From the NCBI RefSeq assembly GCF_042677865.1, contig NZ_JBHUDD010000005.1:1-64000 (forward strand): DNA of 64,000 nt, given 5' to 3'. Numbering within the stretch: the stretch's first letter is position 1; every line of letters begins with the position of its first letter. Positions 53,841 to 63,519 of the stretch are shown here, piece after piece. The DNA is from Lutimaribacter salitolerans (GTDB taxonomy: Bacteria > Pseudomonadota > Alphaproteobacteria > Rhodobacterales > Rhodobacteraceae). Under the pieces are notes generated by a model, which saw only the letters and a program-made list of their open reading frames with translations, searched no databases and had not been told where the DNA came from. The translations under genes and the position numbers were made by a program.

Positions 53841-54782
53841 ATGCTGAGGTACACCCTGCGGCAGCTGGAATATTTCGTCGCCGTGGGCGAGGCAGGCAGC
53901 ATCGCGCGGGCGTCGGAACGGATCAACGTCTCTTCGCCTTCGATTTCCGCCGCGATCACGCAGCTGGAGCAGGAGTTCGGGCTGCCGCTGTTCGTGCGCC
54001 AGCATGCGCAGGGCCTGTCGCTGACCCAGGGCGGGCGACAGATGCTGGAACAGGCGCGCGTGGCCCTGCGCGAGGCGGGCGCGCTAATGGATATTGCAGG
54101 CGACATCGCGGGCACGGTGCGCGGGCCGATGGCGGTGGGCTGTCTGGTGACATTCGCGCAGATCGTCCTGCCCACCCTGCGGCGCGGGTTCGAGGCGACG
54201 TTTCCCGATGTGCGCCTGCGCCAGCTGGAGCTGAACCAGCTTGAGATCTTCAGCGCGCTGCGCCGGTCGGAAATCGACGTGGCGCTGACCTATGACCTTG
54301 AGGTGCCTGCCGATCTGCGCTTCGACCCGCTGCTGACCCTGCCGCCCTTTGCGCTGGTGGACGAGGGGCACGCGCTGGCAGGGCGCGACAGGGTGACGGT
54401 GGCGGATCTGAAGGATCATCCGATGGTGCTGCTGGATCTGCCGCTGAGTTCCGACTATTTTTTAAGCTTTTTTGCCGAGATCGGCGTCAAGCCGATGGTG
54501 GCCGAGCGCACCCGCGACATGGCGGTGATGCGCAGCATGGTGGGCAACGGCTTTGGCTATTCCATCGCCAATGTCCGGCCGCTGAACCCGCTGTCGCCCG
54601 ATGGCAAGCCGTTGCGCTTCATCCCGATCGCCGGGCCGGTGCGGCCCTTGCAGATGGGGCTGCTGATGGCGCGCGATGCGACCAAATCCAACGCGGTGCG
54701 CGCCTTTGGCGAGCATGCCCGCGCGGCGGTGACGCAAGGCGGCTGGCCCTCGATCGGGGCGATCGCGGTGACCGCGCCTTAG
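53841..54782 (+). CDS. LysR-family regulator
   Basis: A 313-residue LysR protein. The HTH is LRQLEYFVAVGEAGSIARASERINVSSPSISAAITQLE (residues about 6-43, shown in part). A substrate-binding domain follows, with FARTFPD-like EATFPDVRLRQLEL and GLRSMVGNG-like MRSMVGNGFGYSIAN. It is the only LysR gene in this block and probably binds the CTTAG-N7-CTAAG sites. One of those sites spans its own stop codon. The inducer is unknown. Confidence 0.93.
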   Translation: MLRYTLRQLEYFVAVGEAGSIARASERINVSSPSISAAITQLEQEFGLPLFVRQHAQGLSLTQGGRQMLEQARVALREAGALMDIAGDIAGTVRGPMAVGCLVTFAQIVLPTLRRGFEATFPDVRLRQLELNQLEIFSALRRSEIDVALTYDLEVPADLRFDPLLTLPPFALVDEGHALAGRDRVTVADLKDHPMVLLDLPLSSDYFLSFFAEIGVKPMVAERTRDMAVMRSMVGNGFGYSIANVRPLNPLSPDGKPLRFIPIAGPVRPLQMGLLMARDATKSNAVRAFGEHARAAVTQGGWPSIGAIAVTAP

Positions 54783-54794
54783 CCTGCGCCTAAG
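54778..54794. promoter_or_regulatory. Inverted-repeat site B (CTTAG-N7-CTAAG)
   Basis: CTTAG-CCTGCGC-CTAAG. It overlaps the stop of the LysR gene and ends 78 bases before the TTG start of the TMADH-like gene, the same distance as site A from its gene. Both sites continue with CGGT. Confidence 0.7.
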
Positions 54795-54872
54795 CGGTGC
54801 TTTCGCAGGGGGTTCTTGGCCTTCCGCGCGCCGTGGCTATCCTGCCCCGAACCCAGCCAGAGGAGCCTGACC

Positions 54873-56942
54873 TTGCGCGATCCCCGCTATGACATCCTGT
54901 TTCAGCCGCTGACCATCGGGCCGGTGACGGCCAAGAACCGTTTCTACCAGGTGCCGCATTGCAACGGAGGCGGCTATCGCGATCCGTCGGCGGCGGCAGA
55001 GATGCGCGGGATCAAGGCGCAGGGCGGCTGGGGCGTGATCTTCACCGAGCAGTGCGAGATGCACCATACATCCGAGATCACGCCGTTCATCGAACTGCGC
55101 CTGTGGGAGGACAAGGATATCCCCGGGCTTGCGCGCATGGCGGGCAAGATGAAGGAACACGGCGCGCTGGCGGGCATCCAGCTGGCCTATTCCGGGGTGA
55201 ACGGCCCCAACCTGTACACGCGCGAGGTGCCGCTGGCCGTGTCGGCCATGCCGATCCGCACCTTCACCAACGATCCGGTGCAGGCCCGCGCCCTGAGCAA
55301 GGACGAGATCCGCGACCTGCGGCGCTGGTTCGTCAATGCTGCGAAACGCTCGCAAACGGCGGGGTTCGACCTGATCTGCCTGTATGGCGCGCACGGGTTT
55401 GGAATCTTTCAGCATTTTCTAAGTCGCGCCACCAACCAGCGCGATGATGAATACGGCGGCAGTCTGGAAAACCGCGCAAGATTCGCGCGCGAGGTGGTGG
55501 CCGATATCCGCGATGCGGTGGGCGACACCATGGGCATCACCATGCGCGTGTCACTGGACGAGACGATTGGCGAGCTTGGCTTTTCCAACGCCGAGCTGCG
55601 CGATTTCATCGAGATGAACCGCAACCTGCCCGATATGTGGGACCTGGCCCATGGCACGTGGGAAGAATGTTCCGGCCCGTCGCGGTTCAAGGACGAAGCC
55701 GCGCAGGAGCAGCTTGTGCGCGGTATCCGCGAGCTGACCGACCGGCCCGTGGTGGGCGTTGGCCGCTTCACCAGCCCCGACGTGATGGCGCGGATGATCC
55801 GCAGCGGCACGCTGGATGCCATCGGCTGTGCGCGACCCTCGATCGCCGATCCGTTCCTGCCAAAGAAGATCGAGGAAGGCCGGATCGAGGATATCCGCGA
55901 ATGCATCGGCTGCAACATCTGCATCACCGGCGACATGACCATGAGCCTGAGCCGCTGCACCCAGAACCCCACCTTCATGGAGGAGTGGCGCAAGGGCTGG
56001 CACCCCGAACAGATGAACACCAAGGGCGACAGCGCCTCGGTGCTGGTGGTTGGGGCCGGGCCAGCGGGGCTGGAGGCCGCGCGCGCGCTGGGTCTGCGCG
56101 GCTATGACGTGGCGCTGGCCGAGGCGGGAACCGAGCTGGGCGGGCGGCTGGTGGGCGAGCGCAAGCTGCCGGGCCTGTCGGCCTGGGGCCGCGTGGTGGA
56201 TTACCGCCAGTACCAGATCAGCCAGCGTCCCAACGTGGAGGTCTATTTCGACAGCGCGCTGGATGCCGAAGGTATCCTTGAGTTCGGGTTCGAGAACATC
56301 TGCATCGCCACCGGGGCCAGGTGGCGGCGCGATGGCGTCAGCCGTCAGCATGTGGTGCCGATACCGATCGATCCGGCGACGCCGCTGTTCACCCCCGATG
56401 ACATCATGGCGGGGCAGGTGCCGCGCGGGCGCGTGGTGATCTATGACGACGATCACTACTACATGGGCGGCGTGATGGCCGAACTGCTGGTGCAGGCGGG
56501 CTGCGAGGTCAGCATCGTCACGCCCTCGGCCTATCTGTCGGACTGGACGGTGAACACGCTGGAGCAGCACACCATCCATCGCAGGCTGGTGGGGATGGGG
56601 GTGGATATCGTGCTGAACCGGGGGGTGGTGGAAATCGGCAAGGGGCATGTGGTGTCGAACTGCACCTATACCGACAGGCTGCGCGAGATCGGCTGCGATG
56701 CGGTGGTGATTGTTGCCTCTAAAGCATCGAACACCGGGGTTTACGACGACCTGCTGGCGCGGCAGGCGGACTGGGCGGATGCGGGCATCAGATCGGTGCG
56801 CATCATCGGGGATGCCGAGGCTCCGGGGCCGATTGCCTGGGCCACCTATGCCGGGCACCGCTATGCGCGCGAACTGGACATGGCCGACATCGGCGATGAC
56901 CTGCCGTTCCGGCGCGAGATCACGGGGCTGGCCGCACAATGA
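54873..56942 (+). CDS. TMADH/N-methylproline-demethylase-like Fe-S flavoprotein
   Basis: A 689-residue protein of the trimethylamine-dehydrogenase family. Residues about 1-330 form an FMN TIM barrel (old-yellow-enzyme type; YGAHGFGIFQHFLS, NQRDDEYGGSLENRARF). A 4Fe-4S site is CIGCNICITG and SRCTQN (Cys spacing 3, 3, 12). A FAD/ADP-binding domain starts VLVVGAGPAGLEAARAL. The family demethylates N-methylated amines. TTG 54873 is chosen by AGGAGC and the family start (LRDPRYDILFQPLTIG). It overlaps the decarboxylase gene by 4 bases. Confidence 0.93.
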   Translation: MRDPRYDILFQPLTIGPVTAKNRFYQVPHCNGGGYRDPSAAAEMRGIKAQGGWGVIFTEQCEMHHTSEITPFIELRLWEDKDIPGLARMAGKMKEHGALAGIQLAYSGVNGPNLYTREVPLAVSAMPIRTFTNDPVQARALSKDEIRDLRRWFVNAAKRSQTAGFDLICLYGAHGFGIFQHFLSRATNQRDDEYGGSLENRARFAREVVADIRDAVGDTMGITMRVSLDETIGELGFSNAELRDFIEMNRNLPDMWDLAHGTWEECSGPSRFKDEAAQEQLVRGIRELTDRPVVGVGRFTSPDVMARMIRSGTLDAIGCARPSIADPFLPKKIEEGRIEDIRECIGCNICITGDMTMSLSRCTQNPTFMEEWRKGWHPEQMNTKGDSASVLVVGAGPAGLEAARALGLRGYDVALAEAGTELGGRLVGERKLPGLSAWGRVVDYRQYQISQRPNVEVYFDSALDAEGILEFGFENICIATGARWRRDGVSRQHVVPIPIDPATPLFTPDDIMAGQVPRGRVVIYDDDHYYMGGVMAELLVQAGCEVSIVTPSAYLSDWTVNTLEQHTIHRRLVGMGVDIVLNRGVVEIGKGHVVSNCTYTDRLREIGCDAVVIVASKASNTGVYDDLLARQADWADAGIRSVRIIGDAEAPGPIAWATYAGHRYARELDMADIGDDLPFRREITGLAAQ

Positions 56943-58276
56943 CCGACCCGCTGTTTCCATTTCCGCAGGCTGCCACGCGAAGGATGCTGGACTGGACCGG
57001 CGCGCGCATCGCCGATGGCCCGGACCCCAAGCATGGCGCGCAGAGCTTTGCCGCGCTGGAGCCTGCGCTTGGCGGATCGATCACCGAAGGCGGGATGGAC
57101 CCGGCGCAGGCGTTCAGGCTGTTCACCGACACCATCGTGCCCTCGACCCGGCCCTTCGGGCATCCCACAAGCCTGTCCTTCGTCGCCTCGGCCCCCAGCC
57201 GCGCTGCGCTGAGCTTTGATGCCGCCCTTGGCGCGGCGGGTATCTTTGCCGGCAACTGGGACGGGGGCGCAGGGGCGATCCACGCGGAAAATCAGGCGTT
57301 GCGCTGGCTGGCCGATCTGGCGGGCTGGCCCGCGCAGGCGGGCGGCGTGTTCGTCGCGGGCGGCACGCTGGGCAACCTGTCGGCGCTGCATGCGGCGCGC
57401 GAATGGCGGTCGGGGCAGGGGCCACGGCCTGACCGATGGGCGATCCTGTGTTCAAGCGAGGCGCACAGCAGCATCATGGCGGTGGCGCGGGTGATGGATG
57501 TGGATGTGATCGTGGTGCCCGCCGATGACACGGGGCGGATGGATGGCGACACGGCCGCCGCCTCTCTGACGCCTGCGGTCTTTGCCATCGTTGCCAATGC
57601 CGGGGCCACCAATTGCGGGGCCGTGGATGATATCGCCGGGCTGGCCGATCTGGCCGAGGCGCATGCGCTGTGGCTGCATCTGGACGGGGCCTATGGCGGG
57701 GCGGCGTTGGCCGATCCGGGGCAGCGCACGCTGTTCGACGGGATCGAGCGCGCGCACAGCCTGATCGTGGACCCGCACAAATGGCTGTTCGCGCCCTATG
57801 ACAGCTGCGCGCTGGTCTACCGTGATGCGGGGCATGGGGCTGCGGCGCATGGTCAGCAGGCGGTGTATCTGGACACGGTGGACAAGACGCACTGGAACCC
57901 GTCGGATTACGCGCTGCACCTGACGCGGCGGGCGCGGGGCCTGCCGCTTTGGTTCTCATTGGCGGTGCATGGCACGCGCGCCTATGCCGCCGCGATTGCC
58001 CGCACGCGGTCGGTGGCAGACCAAATCGCGGCCGGCATTGACGCCCTGCCGGGGCTGGAGCTGATCCTTGGCCCGCAACTGACGGTGATCCTGTTCCGGC
58101 CTGTGGGCATGGACGAGGCGCAGATGGTGGCATGGGCCGAAGCGCACCGCCGGTCCGGCGCGCTGCTGTGCCTGCCCACACGCTGGCGCGGCGAGATGGT
58201 GTTTCGCCTGTGCATCGTGAACCCCGAAACCGACCCCGATCAGGTGCTTTCGGTGCTGGGAACGCTGGGCGCATGA
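56939..58276 (+). CDS. PLP-dependent group II decarboxylase
   Basis: A 445-residue fold-type I PLP enzyme of the aromatic-amino-acid/glutamate decarboxylase group. The PLP lysine is in VDPHKWLFAPYD (about residue 281), preceded by LWLHLDGAYGGAA with the PLP-binding Asp. An N-terminal HPTSLSFVAS and a middle HAENQALRWLADLAG are family-like. It decarboxylates an amino acid to an amine; the substrate is not apparent. Coupled to both neighbours by ATGA overlaps. Confidence 0.9.
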   Translation: MTDPLFPFPQAATRRMLDWTGARIADGPDPKHGAQSFAALEPALGGSITEGGMDPAQAFRLFTDTIVPSTRPFGHPTSLSFVASAPSRAALSFDAALGAAGIFAGNWDGGAGAIHAENQALRWLADLAGWPAQAGGVFVAGGTLGNLSALHAAREWRSGQGPRPDRWAILCSSEAHSSIMAVARVMDVDVIVVPADDTGRMDGDTAAASLTPAVFAIVANAGATNCGAVDDIAGLADLAEAHALWLHLDGAYGGAALADPGQRTLFDGIERAHSLIVDPHKWLFAPYDSCALVYRDAGHGAAAHGQQAVYLDTVDKTHWNPSDYALHLTRRARGLPLWFSLAVHGTRAYAAAIARTRSVADQIAAGIDALPGLELILGPQLTVILFRPVGMDEAQMVAWAEAHRRSGALLCLPTRWRGEMVFRLCIVNPETDPDQVLSVLGTLGA

Positions 58277-59409
58277 CCCGCACGATCGAGATACTTGAAA
58301 GGCTGGTCGCCTTTGACACGGTCAGCGACCGCAGCAACTTGCCCCTGATTGGCTATGTGCAGGAATTTCTGCAGGGGCTGGGATTTGCTGTGACCCGCGT
58401 GGCCGATCCGACCGGCGACAAGGCCGGGCTGTTCGCCCGTATCGGCCCCGAGGGCGCGGGCGCGCTGCTGTCGGCGCATACCGATGTGGTGCCGGTGGCG
58501 GGGCAGGCATGGACTCGCGCGCCCTTTGCCCTGACCGTGGAAGATGACCGCCTCTACGGCCGGGGCACCACGGATATGAAGGGGTTTCTGGCCGCCATGC
58601 TGGCCGCATGCGAAGTTGCGGCGCAGGCCCCGCTGCGCGAGCCGCTGAAGCTGGCGATCTCCTATGATGAAGAGGTGGGATGCCTTGGCATCGCGCATAT
58701 GATCGGCGGGCTTGAGGCCGCGATTGGCCGCCCGCGCGCCTGTATCGTGGGGGAACCGACGCAGATGCGGGTGGCGATCGGGCACAAGGGCAAGCAGGCG
58801 CTGCGCGCTGTGTGTCACGGGCAGGCGGGGCATTCCGCGCAGGCCCCGCAGTTCACCAATGCGCTGCATCTGGCTGCCGGTTTCATCACTGAGGTGCGCG
58901 GGCTTCAGGATTGGCTGGCCGCGCATGGCGCGCAGGATGCGGCCTATGATGTGCCCTACAGCACGGTGCATGTGGGGCGTCTGACCGGGGGCACCGCGCT
59001 GAACATCGTGCCCGACCGGGCGGACATGGCGCTGGAGTTCCGCCATCTGGCCGGTGACAGCCCCGATGACCTGCTGGCGCGTATCATGGCGGCGGCCGGG
59101 CGGGCCGCGGCCCCCTTTGGCGATGCGGGGCAAATTGAGGTCGAGCCGCTGACCGCCTATCCCGGTCTTGCCACCGCGCCGGATGCGCCCGTGGTGGCAT
59201 GGGCGCAGGACCTGGCCGGTCAGACGGGCATAACCAAGGTGGGATTCGGCACCGAGGCCGGGTTTTTCGACGCCCTTGGCATCCCGGCGGTGGTCTGCGG
59301 GCCGGGGTCCATGACCGGGCAGGGGCACAAGCCGGACGAGTTCATCACCCACGATCAACTGGCGCAATGCGACCGGATGCTGGCACGAGTGGTGGACAGC
59401 CTGTGCTGA
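58273..59409 (+). CDS. argE: Acetylornithine deacetylase (ArgE-like M20)
   Basis: A 378-residue M20 deacetylase with the ArgE pattern: FDTVSDRSNLPLIGYV, SAHTDVVPVAGQAW, YGRGTTDMKGFLAAML (bridging Asp), YDEEVGCLG (catalytic Glu), and PTQMRVAIGHKGKQAL. In arginine synthesis it frees ornithine from N-acetylornithine. Here, next to a decarboxylase and a polyamine-type importer, it may act on another N-acetylated diamine or amino acid. Overlaps the upstream stop by 4 bases. Confidence 0.9.
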   Translation: MTRTIEILERLVAFDTVSDRSNLPLIGYVQEFLQGLGFAVTRVADPTGDKAGLFARIGPEGAGALLSAHTDVVPVAGQAWTRAPFALTVEDDRLYGRGTTDMKGFLAAMLAACEVAAQAPLREPLKLAISYDEEVGCLGIAHMIGGLEAAIGRPRACIVGEPTQMRVAIGHKGKQALRAVCHGQAGHSAQAPQFTNALHLAAGFITEVRGLQDWLAAHGAQDAAYDVPYSTVHVGRLTGGTALNIVPDRADMALEFRHLAGDSPDDLLARIMAAAGRAAAPFGDAGQIEVEPLTAYPGLATAPDAPVVAWAQDLAGQTGITKVGFGTEAGFFDALGIPAVVCGPGSMTGQGHKPDEFITHDQLAQCDRMLARVVDSLC

Positions 59410-59508
59410 GCGATCTTTGCATCGCCCTGATTTTGCGCAGCGCGCCTGAAATTTGGGCAAGGCATCGTGAAAAACGCACCCCTGTCGCATCTTGCCTCTG
59501 GGGTCTGC

Positions 59509-59525
59509 CTTAGCCTGCGGCTAAC
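59509..59525. promoter_or_regulatory. Inverted-repeat site C (CTTAG-N7-CTAAC)
   Basis: CTTAG-CCTGCGG-CTAAC, one mismatch from sites A and B, lies 58 bases before the potA start. The same CTTAGCCTGCG half appears in site B, so the importer is probably in the same regulon. Confidence 0.6.
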
Positions 59526-59583
59526 AGCGGCTGAGGCACACAGTTCTTCGAAAAATCCGACCTGCTTTCTATGCTCGGACAAC

Positions 59584-60693
59584 ATGTTAACGGATGGGGA
59601 CACTCCTTTGGCCAGCGAACCACCAGCCGCCATCGACGTGCGCGACGCGGTCAAACGCTATGGCGATTTCACCGCGTTGAAACGCATTTCGCTGACCATC
59701 GCGGATAACGAATTCTTCACGCTGCTGGGGCCATCGGGCTGCGGCAAGACCACGCTTTTGCGCATGATCGCCGGGTTCGAGGACGTGACCGAAGGCGCCA
59801 TCCTGCTTTACGGCGATGCCATCGCGGCGCTGCCGCCGCACAAGCGCCCGATCAACACGGTGTTTCAGGATTACGCCCTGTTTCCGCACAAGACGGTGAT
59901 CGACAACGTGGGCTTTGGCCTTGAAATGCTGGGTCGGTCGCGGGCGCAGGCTCGCACCCGCGCGGGCGAGGTTCTGGAGATGGTGCAACTGTCGCAATTC
60001 GCGCAGCGCAAGCCCGCGCAACTGTCGGGGGGGCAGCAGCAGCGCGTGGCGCTGGCCCGTGCGCTGGCCCCGCAGCCCAAGGTGCTGCTGCTGGATGAAC
60101 CGCTGTCCGCGCTGGACCTGAAACTGCGCAAGACCATGCAGATCGAGTTGAAGCACCTGCAACGCGAAACCGGCATCACCTTCATCTTCGTGACCCACGA
60201 TCAGGAAGAGGCGCTGACCATGTCCGACCGCATCGCGGTGATGTCCTCGGGCGAGTTGCAGCAGCTGGGCAGCGCGCGCGAGATCTATGAAAGCCCGCGC
60301 AACATGTTCGTTGCCGACTTCATTGGCGATACCAACCTGCTGTCCGTGACGGTGGACCGGGTCGAGGGCGACAAGGCCCTGTGCCGGATGACCGGCGGAC
60401 ACGCGATGACCTGCGACGCCGTGCCGGGGGTGGAACCGGGCGCGCAGGTGCATGCCTCGATCCGGCCCGAGCGGCTGTACCTGACCGCCGACACGTCCAG
60501 TGGCATGGCGGGGCAGGTGCGCGAGAACATCTTTGTCGGCACCGATATCAGCACCGTGGTCGATCTGCCCGGTGATCTGTCGCTGACCGTGCGCACGTCG
60601 AATTCCGCGCGCGGTGCGCAGGGGATATTCGAGCCGGGGGCACATGTGGCCGTGCATATGGAGGAAGGCGCCGGGCGTCTTCTGATCGACTGA
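59584..60693 (+). CDS. potA: Polyamine-type ABC ATPase (PotA)
   Basis: A 369-residue importer ATPase. Walker A is GPSGCGKTTLLR (about residue 49), the signature LSGGQQQRVALARAL, Walker B VLLLDEPLSALD. A C-terminal TOBE domain spans about residues 285-365. The set with PotB, PotC and a PotD-like protein fits spermidine/putrescine import, but related importers carry betaines or opines, so the substrate is open. Start ATG 59584 precedes IDVRDAVKRYGDF by about 16 residues; an upstream frame is not family-like. Confidence 0.94.
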   Translation: MLTDGDTPLASEPPAAIDVRDAVKRYGDFTALKRISLTIADNEFFTLLGPSGCGKTTLLRMIAGFEDVTEGAILLYGDAIAALPPHKRPINTVFQDYALFPHKTVIDNVGFGLEMLGRSRAQARTRAGEVLEMVQLSQFAQRKPAQLSGGQQQRVALARALAPQPKVLLLDEPLSALDLKLRKTMQIELKHLQRETGITFIFVTHDQEEALTMSDRIAVMSSGELQQLGSAREIYESPRNMFVADFIGDTNLLSVTVDRVEGDKALCRMTGGHAMTCDAVPGVEPGAQVHASIRPERLYLTADTSSGMAGQVRENIFVGTDISTVVDLPGDLSLTVRTSNSARGAQGIFEPGAHVAVHMEEGAGRLLID

Positions 60694-61613
60694 TGGCAGG
60701 CGGGGCGACATCCGGCGCGGGCAGCACCAGCGACACCTACGCGCCCGCGCGCGGCTGGCTGCTGCTGCCGGCATGGGCGACACTGACCATCCTCGTGCTG
60801 GCCCCGGTCAGCCTGATGCTGGTCTATTCCTTCCTGACCAAGGAGTTTCGCGGCGGCGTGATATGGGAATTCAGCCTTGCCGCCTATGACCAGTTCTTCT
60901 GCGATCGTGGCCTGTTCGGGGATGAACCCTGTGCCATCGAATGGACCTATATCCAGATCTTCTGGCGCTCGATCTGGCAGGCGGGGGCGGCGACGATCCT
61001 CAGCCTGATGATCGGCTTTCCCACCGCCTATTTCATCGCCACGCGCCCCGCCAACCAGCGCGCCATGTGGGTGTTTCTGGTGACCATCCCCTATTGGGTG
61101 AACCTGCTGATCCGCACCGTGTCGATGCGGTTCATCCTGCGCGACAACGGGCCGATGAACGAGTTTCTGCTGGGGATGGGCGTGATCTCGGAACCGCTGG
61201 CGATCATCAACACCAACTTGGCGGTGCAGTTGGGGCTGTTCTATTCCTACCTGCCGTTCATGGTGCTGCCGATCTATGCGGCGGTCGAGCGCTACAATTT
61301 CTCGCTGTCCGAGGCGGCGGCGGATCTGTATGCGCCGCGCTGGAAGATCCTGTGGCACGTGCTTTTGCCCGCTGTCAAACCGGGGATCATCGCGGGCTGC
61401 ATCCTTGTGTTCGTGCCCTCATTGGGGTCGTTCCTGGCGCCCGACCTGCTGGGCGGGGCCAAGACATACATGATCGGGTCGCTGATCGAGGAGCAGTTCA
61501 AGGGCAATGCGGGCAACTGGCCATTCGGTGCGGCGGCGGCGATGATCCTTTTGTCGCTGGTGCTGGTGATCCTGCTGATCCTGGCACGGCAGCAATCACG
61601 GGCGGCGGGGTAG
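60693..61613 (+). CDS. potB: Polyamine-type ABC permease (PotB)
   Basis: A 306-residue permease with six helices. It has PVSLMLVYSFLTKEFRGGVIW near the N-terminus and the EAA loop EAAADLYAPRWKILWHVLLPAVKPG. The long loop DRGLFGDEPCAIEW is periplasmic. ATG overlaps the potA stop (TGATG). Partner of PotC. Confidence 0.95.
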   Translation: MAGGATSGAGSTSDTYAPARGWLLLPAWATLTILVLAPVSLMLVYSFLTKEFRGGVIWEFSLAAYDQFFCDRGLFGDEPCAIEWTYIQIFWRSIWQAGAATILSLMIGFPTAYFIATRPANQRAMWVFLVTIPYWVNLLIRTVSMRFILRDNGPMNEFLLGMGVISEPLAIINTNLAVQLGLFYSYLPFMVLPIYAAVERYNFSLSEAAADLYAPRWKILWHVLLPAVKPGIIAGCILVFVPSLGSFLAPDLLGGAKTYMIGSLIEEQFKGNAGNWPFGAAAAMILLSLVLVILLILARQQSRAAG

Positions 61614-61617
61614 GGGC

Positions 61618-62427
61618 ATGGCAACGCGACACTACAACCTGCGTATCTATCCGGGCTTTCGCGCGATCACCCTGCTGTGCCTGTTCGTGCTCTATGCGCC
61701 GCTGCTGGTGGTCACGATCTACAGCTTCAATTCCTCGCAATCCATCACCAACTGGGAAGGCTTCAGCCTGCGCTGGTATGTCGATGTCTTTACCGGCCCC
61801 GAAAGCGGCAAGTTCAAGCAGGCGGCGCAGAACTCGTTCGTGATCGCGCTGGTCGCGGCGACGGTGGCCACCACGATTGCCACCCTGTCGGCGACGGCTA
61901 TCATCCGGGGCGGGCGGTTCAAACTGCGCGTGCCGTCGCTGGGTCTGATCTCCTTGCCGTTGATGGTGCCGGAAATCGTGACAGCGGTGGCCACGCTGAT
62001 TTTCTTTAACGCCATCGGGTTCGAACGCGGGATCATGACCATCCTGCTGGCCCATATCGCGTTCTGCATCCCCTTTGCCTATCTGCCGATCTCGGCCCGG
62101 ATGCAGGGGATCGGGGCCAGCTATGAACAGGCGGCGCAGGATCTGTACGCGACGCGCGCGCAGGCGTTCCGGCACATCCTGCTGCCGCTGATGGCGCCGG
62201 GCATCGCCTCGGGGTTCATCCTGGCCTTCATCGTCTCGCTGGACGATTTCATCATCACCAATTTCGTCAAGGGTGCGGGGGTTGAAACCCTGCCCACGGC
62301 GATCTTCGGCGCGGTGAAACAGGGCATCAAGCCCAACATCATGGCAATATCGTCCATGCTGCTGGCGCTGTCGGTGGTGATGGTCGCCCTGTCCTGGATC
62401 ATCGGCCGCCGCGACACGACAAAGTAA
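61618..62427 (+). CDS. potC: Polyamine-type ABC permease (PotC)
   Basis: A 269-residue permease with six helices. PotC marks include YAPLLVVTIYSFNSSQSITNW, the EAA loop QAAQDLYATRAQAFRHILLP (first residue approximate) and the FILAFIVSLDDFIITNFV helix typical of this subunit. It starts 4 bases after potB. Confidence 0.95.
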   Translation: MATRHYNLRIYPGFRAITLLCLFVLYAPLLVVTIYSFNSSQSITNWEGFSLRWYVDVFTGPESGKFKQAAQNSFVIALVAATVATTIATLSATAIIRGGRFKLRVPSLGLISLPLMVPEIVTAVATLIFFNAIGFERGIMTILLAHIAFCIPFAYLPISARMQGIGASYEQAAQDLYATRAQAFRHILLPLMAPGIASGFILAFIVSLDDFIITNFVKGAGVETLPTAIFGAVKQGIKPNIMAISSMLLALSVVMVALSWIIGRRDTTK

Positions 62428-62451
62428 CCACAACAGAGAGGAAACAAGAGA

Positions 62452-63480
62452 ATGAACAAACTGCTGACAACAACCGCGGCGACGCTGCTGCTGGCCACGG
62501 GCGCCATGGCCGAGGGCAAGCTGGTCGTCTATCACTGGTTCGAATACATCCCGCAGGAGTTGCTGGACAAGTTCAGCGAGGAATACGACGTCGAGGTTGT
62601 CATGGACACCTATGACAGCAACGAGGCGCTGCTGGCCTCGCTCAAGGCCGGGGCCATCGGCACCTACGACGTGGCCGTGCCGGGCGATTACATGGTCAAG
62701 ATCATGGCGGGCGAGGGGCTGCTGGACACGATCGCCGAGGGCGAACTGGCCAACAAGGGCAATATTTCCCCCGACTGGGCCGATCCGTCCTTCGATCCGG
62801 GCCGCACCCATTCGATCCCGTATCAGTGGGGCTCGACCTCGTTCGCGGTCAATCGTGACGTGTTTGACGGGCCGATCGACAGCACCGACATCCTGTTCAA
62901 CCCGCCCGCTGAGCTGTCAGGCAGGATCAACATGCTGGACAGCCAGGGCGAGGTTCTGGCCATGGCCGCGCTGCACATGGGCATCCCGCAATGCAGCACC
63001 GACCGCGATCAGCTCAAGGCGCTGAACGACATGCTGCTGGGGGCCAAACCGCATTGGGCCAGCTTCAACTCGGACACCGCCAAGGAGGTTCTGGTATCGG
63101 GGTCCGCTGCCGTGGGTCAGATCTATGACGGGTTCGCCGCCAAGGCGCGCGAGGAAGGGGCCAATACCGAATACGCCTTTCCCAAGCAGGGCTATATCGT
63201 CTGGATGGACAATGTCGTGCTGCTGAAGGACGCGCCAAACCGCGACAACGCGCTGAAATTCATGGATTTCCTGCTGGAGCCTGAAAACATCGCCGCCGTC
63301 ACCAACTATGCGCGCTACAACGCCGGCGTGTCGGGCGTCGAAGAGTATCTGGATCCGACGCTGGCCACCCAGCCCGAGACGAACCCGCCCGCCGATGCCG
63401 GCACCCCGGTGTTCATCGAGGTCTGCGATCAGGCCACGCAAGAGGTCTATGACCAGATCTGGACCAATGTGAAAAAGTGA
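62452..63480 (+). CDS. potD: Polyamine-type periplasmic binding protein (PotD)
   Basis: A 342-residue binding protein with a Sec signal (about residues 1-20, TAATLLLATGAMA). The mature part starts GKLVVYHWFEYIPQELLDKF and has YDVAVPGDYMVKIM and PYQWGSTSFAVNRDVF, all PotD/PotF-like. Residues that grip spermidine or putrescine cannot be checked by eye, so other cationic ligands remain possible. GAGAGG lies just upstream. Confidence 0.94.
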   Translation: MNKLLTTTAATLLLATGAMAEGKLVVYHWFEYIPQELLDKFSEEYDVEVVMDTYDSNEALLASLKAGAIGTYDVAVPGDYMVKIMAGEGLLDTIAEGELANKGNISPDWADPSFDPGRTHSIPYQWGSTSFAVNRDVFDGPIDSTDILFNPPAELSGRINMLDSQGEVLAMAALHMGIPQCSTDRDQLKALNDMLLGAKPHWASFNSDTAKEVLVSGSAAVGQIYDGFAAKAREEGANTEYAFPKQGYIVWMDNVVLLKDAPNRDNALKFMDFLLEPENIAAVTNYARYNAGVSGVEEYLDPTLATQPETNPPADAGTPVFIEVCDQATQEVYDQIWTNVKK

Positions 63481-63488
63481 TGCCTTGC

Positions 63489-63514
63489 CCCGTCCCGGTT
63501 GCTGCCGGGGCGGG
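63489..63514. terminator. Hairpin between potD and the aminotransferase gene
   Basis: Stem CCCGTCCCGG with CCGGGGCGGG (one T-G pair) around TTGCTG, then ATGTTT. It separates convergent genes, so it may act in both directions; the T tract is weak. Confidence 0.6.
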
Positions 63515-63519
63515 ATGTT

